From positions 1 to 17,566 of the forward strand of contig NZ_LSKQ01000143.1 in the NCBI RefSeq assembly GCF_001557115.1: a stretch of 17,566 nucleotides of DNA, read 5' to 3'. Position numbers and translations under genes: made by a program. The DNA is from Erythrobacter sp. CCH5-A1. Lineage in GTDB: Bacteria; Pseudomonadota; Alphaproteobacteria; Sphingomonadales; Sphingomonadaceae. A model generated the notes under the pieces. The model saw only the letters and a list, made by a program, of their open reading frames with translations. It ran no database searches and had not been told where the DNA came from. Below are positions 15,414 through 17,566 of this stretch, one piece after another; the first letter of the stretch is position 1; the number at the start of each line of letters is the position of its first letter.

Positions 15414-17249
15414 CTATTCGACCGTCACCGATTTGGCGAGGTTGCGCGGCTGGTCGACATCGGTGCCCTTGACCACCGCCACGTGATAGGCGAGCAGCTG
15501 CACCGGCACGGCATAGACCAGCGGCACGATCAGCGGGTGGACCACCGGCATCTCGATCGTGGCGATGCAGCCCTCGCCCGCCTCGGCGATCCCCGCGGCG
15601 TCGGAGATCAGCACCACCTGCCCGCCGCGCGCACGGACCTCCTCCATGTTGGAGACGGTCTTTTCGAAGAGCGGCCCCGAAGGCGCGATCACCACCACCG
15701 GCACGGCATCGTCGATGAGGGCGATGGGGCCGTGCTTCATCTCGCCCGCGGCATAGCCTTCGGCGTGGATATAGCTGATTTCCTTGAGCTTCAGCGCCCC
15801 TTCCAGCGCGAGCGGGTAATCCTGCCCGCGTCCCAGATAGAGCACGTCGCGCGCCGGGGCGATGAGGTGCGCCATCGCGGCGATGTCATCGTCATGCGCG
15901 AGCGCGGCATTGAGCGCGGCCGGTGCCTCGAGCAGGTGGCGCACGATCTCGGCCTCTTCCTCGCGGTTGAGGCGCCCCTTCTTCACCGCCATGTGCGCGG
16001 CGAGCGCGGCCAGCACGGCAAGCTGGCAGGTGAAGGCCTTGGTCGAGGCGACACCGATTTCCGGCCCGGCATGGGTCGGCAGCAGCAGATCCGCCTCGCG
16101 CGCCATGGTGCTGGTCGGCACGTTGACGACGACACCGATTGTCTGGCCGTTCGCCTTGCAGTGCCGGAGCGCAGCGAGCGTGTCGGCGGTCTCCCCGCTC
16201 TGCGAGATGAACAGCGCAAGGCCCCCTTCCTCGAGCACCGGGTTGCGGTAGCGGAACTCGGAGGCGACATCGATGTCGACCGGCACGCGGGCGAACTGCT
16301 CGAACCAGTACTTCGCCACCATCCCGGCGTAGAAGCTGGTGCCGCATGCGACGATCGTCAGGCGGCGGATCGCCGAGAGATCGAAATCGATCTGCGGCAG
16401 CGCCACCGAATTGTCCGAGCGGCGCAGGTAGGAGCCGAGCGTCTGCGCCACCACGGTGGGCTGCTCGTAGATCTCCTTCTGCATGAAGTGGCGGTAATTG
16501 CCCTTCTCGACCATCGCCGCCGAGGCGCCCGAGGTCTGAATCTCGCGGGTGACGGGGTTGTTGTCGGCGTCGAACACCTCGGCCGATCCGCGGCGGACCA
16601 CCACCCAGTCGCCCTCTTCGAGATAGGCAATGCGCTGGGTCAGCGGCGCAAGCGCCAGCGCGTCGGAGCCGAGATACATCTCGCCATCCTGCGCGCCCGT
16701 GCCATAGCCCACCACCAGCGGCGAGCCGAGCCGGGCACCGATCAGCAATTCGGGATGCTGACGGAAGGCGATGGCGAGCGCGAAGGCCCCGCGCAGCCGC
16801 GGCAGCACGGTGCGCACCGCGGTCACCGGATCGGCCCCCGCCTCGACCTCGGCAGAGATCAGATGGGCGACGATCTCGGTATCGGTCTCGCTCTCGAAGG
16901 TGCGGCCCTTGGCGACCAGCTCGCCGCGCAGGTCCTTGTAGTTCTCGATGATGCCGTTGTGGACGATCGCCACCTCACCCGTCGCGTGCGGGTGGGCGTT
17001 GGACGCGGTCGGCGCGCCGTGGGTCGCCCAGCGGGTGTGCGCGATGCCGACATGCCCCGGCGCCGGATCGCCTGCGAGCACGGTCACGAGATTTGCGAGC
17101 CGCCCCTCGGCGCGCCGCCGCACCAGCGCGCCATCGTGCAGGGTGCAGATCCCGGCGCTGTCATAGCCGCGATATTCCATCCGCTTGAGCCCGTCGACCA
17201 AACGGTCGGCAACGTTGCTATGGCCGACAATACCGATGATGCCGCACAT
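15414..17249 (-). CDS. glmS: Glutamine-fructose-6-phosphate aminotransferase (isomerizing)
   Basis: The 611-residue product makes glucosamine-6-phosphate from fructose-6-phosphate and glutamine, the first step toward UDP-GlcNAc for peptidoglycan and lipopolysaccharide. The N-terminal glutaminase domain has the nucleophile C2 (MCGIIGIVG), RGYDSAG, HTRWATHG (71-78) and VHNGIIENY (96-104). Two SIS domains follow. ACGTSFYAG (301-309) and SQSGETADT (349-357) mark the first, and LKEISYIHAEGYAAGEMKHG the second. The C-terminus RNLAKSVTVE carries K606, equivalent to the Schiff-base lysine K603 of E. coli. All key residues are present, and the length matches the family (about 609). A purine-rich AGGA lies 5 nt before the ATG at 17249. 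glmU is not in the window. Confidence 0.98.
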   Translation of the reverse strand: MCGIIGIVGHSNVADRLVDGLKRMEYRGYDSAGICTLHDGALVRRRAEGRLANLVTVLAGDPAPGHVGIAHTRWATHGAPTASNAHPHATGEVAIVHNGIIENYKDLRGELVAKGRTFESETDTEIVAHLISAEVEAGADPVTAVRTVLPRLRGAFALAIAFRQHPELLIGARLGSPLVVGYGTGAQDGEMYLGSDALALAPLTQRIAYLEEGDWVVVRRGSAEVFDADNNPVTREIQTSGASAAMVEKGNYRHFMQKEIYEQPTVVAQTLGSYLRRSDNSVALPQIDFDLSAIRRLTIVACGTSFYAGMVAKYWFEQFARVPVDIDVASEFRYRNPVLEEGGLALFISQSGETADTLAALRHCKANGQTIGVVVNVPTSTMAREADLLLPTHAGPEIGVASTKAFTCQLAVLAALAAHMAVKKGRLNREEEAEIVRHLLEAPAALNAALAHDDDIAAMAHLIAPARDVLYLGRGQDYPLALEGALKLKEISYIHAEGYAAGEMKHGPIALIDDAVPVVVIAPSGPLFEKTVSNMEEVRARGGQVVLISDAAGIAEAGEGCIATIEMPVVHPLIVPLVYAVPVQLLAYHVAVVKGTDVDQPRNLAKSVTVE

Positions 17250-17283
17250 GTCCTGTCGATCTTTCCCTGTTCGAATTGGCCCT

Positions 17284-17311
17284 GCTCTAGCCTGCCGATC
17301 CTTAACGGCAA
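17284..17311 (-). promoter_or_regulatory. Candidate glmS promoter
   Basis: On the minus strand TTGCCG (17306-17311) and TAGAGC (17284-17289) are 16 nt apart, 35 nt upstream of the glmS start. The -35 box is reasonable and the -10 box is weak. No riboswitch or ribozyme is apparent in this short leader. Confidence 0.35.
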
Positions 17312-17446
17312 GCCCAACGATCGGGGGCGCCGGACATGCTTAGGAAAAAAACAACCATTCCCACCTATTCACCATTTGTCGTGACGTCCCTTTCGCTTGT
17401 CCAAAGCGAGATCGGACGATTGGAATAGGACCCTCGGGGGCTGGGA

Positions 17447-17566
17447 ATGAGCGCATTCGGCAAAAAGGGCAACGCAGGCGGGATGAAGCCGGGTTCGCGG
17501 CCCGCTTTCGGCGTCGCACGTCCGATGAAGGGTGCCGGCGCCGTGCCGCGCGGCGGCGAACAGTTC
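17447..17566 (+). CDS. Unidentified protein, N-terminal 40 residues only (cut by window edge)
   Basis: An ATG at 17447 opens a frame that runs to the right edge without a stop. A GGGGG run lies 6 nt upstream as a possible ribosome binding site. The 40 visible residues are rich in Gly, Lys, Arg and Pro (MSAFGKKGNAGGMKPGSRPA then FGVARPMKGAGAVPRGGEQF) with no signal peptide or membrane segment. A basic, flexible leader like this resembles, from memory, the start of CpaF-type pilus-assembly ATPases in sphingomonads. That is a weak guess, because no catalytic motif is visible. It is divergent from glmS, with a 197-nt gap that also holds an A-tract (17345-17351). Confidence 0.6.
   Translation, partial: MSAFGKKGNAGGMKPGSRPAFGVARPMKGAGAVPRGGEQF

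Noticed and set aside
17250..17340. glmS ribozyme or other leader riboswitch
   Set aside because: The glmS ribozyme is known from Gram-positive bacteria, and this 90-nt leader shows no matching core.
15483..17384. A 633-codon plus-strand frame opposite glmS
   Set aside because: It is the antisense mirror of a fully conserved glmS; its His/Asp/Arg-rich sequence is a shadow.

Overview
The window is GC-rich chromosomal DNA from an alphaproteobacterium. It is most likely from the Sphingomonadales, perhaps Erythrobacter or Porphyrobacter. This rests on gene order (infA-maf-RNase E/G-like-yacG-tRNA-Phe), separate purS and purQ genes, two TonB-dependent outer-membrane receptors, and codon and protein style. 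The genus is inference, because no database search was possible. The region looks like stable core chromosome. I see no transposase, integrase, phage gene or CRISPR array.

Layout. (1) 1-1992, minus strand: a TonB-dependent receptor-like protein whose C-terminus runs off the left edge. (2) 1993-2230: a divergent intergenic region with a perfect 13-bp-stem hairpin. (3) 2231-4319, plus strand: infA, maf, an RNase E/G-type protein and yacG. A large repeat unit lies between maf and the RNase gene and ends two bases before the RNase start codon. (4) 4420-4494: tRNA-Phe(GAA), followed 39 nt later by purC (4534-5337). (5) 5423-8317: a secreted M16 zinc protease, convergent with a second TonB-dependent receptor (8404-10632, minus). 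The two share a strong bidirectional terminator. (6) 10971-11905: purS-purQ, overlapping by one base. (7) 11913-14267, minus: a membrane PAS-GGDEF-EAL cyclic-di-GMP protein, divergent from an AraC-family regulator (14487-15398). (8) 15414-17249, minus: glmS. (9) 17447 to the right edge: the first 40 codons of an unidentified gene.

How the genes fit together. purC, purS and purQ serve de novo purine synthesis. They are split here by the M16 protease and receptor pair, which resembles protease-receptor uptake systems such as FusA/FusC and YddB/PqqL. The infA-maf-RNase-yacG block is a translation, nucleotide-quality and RNA-processing neighbourhood. glmS feeds cell-wall amino-sugar synthesis. 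The GGDEF-EAL protein and the AraC regulator share an intergenic region carrying TTAACC boxes that resemble CtrA sites.

I found no clearly new multi-gene system. The most interesting signals are the repeat carrying a G-quadruplex motif just before the RNase start, the protease-receptor pair, and the CtrA-like boxes at the cyclic-di-GMP gene.
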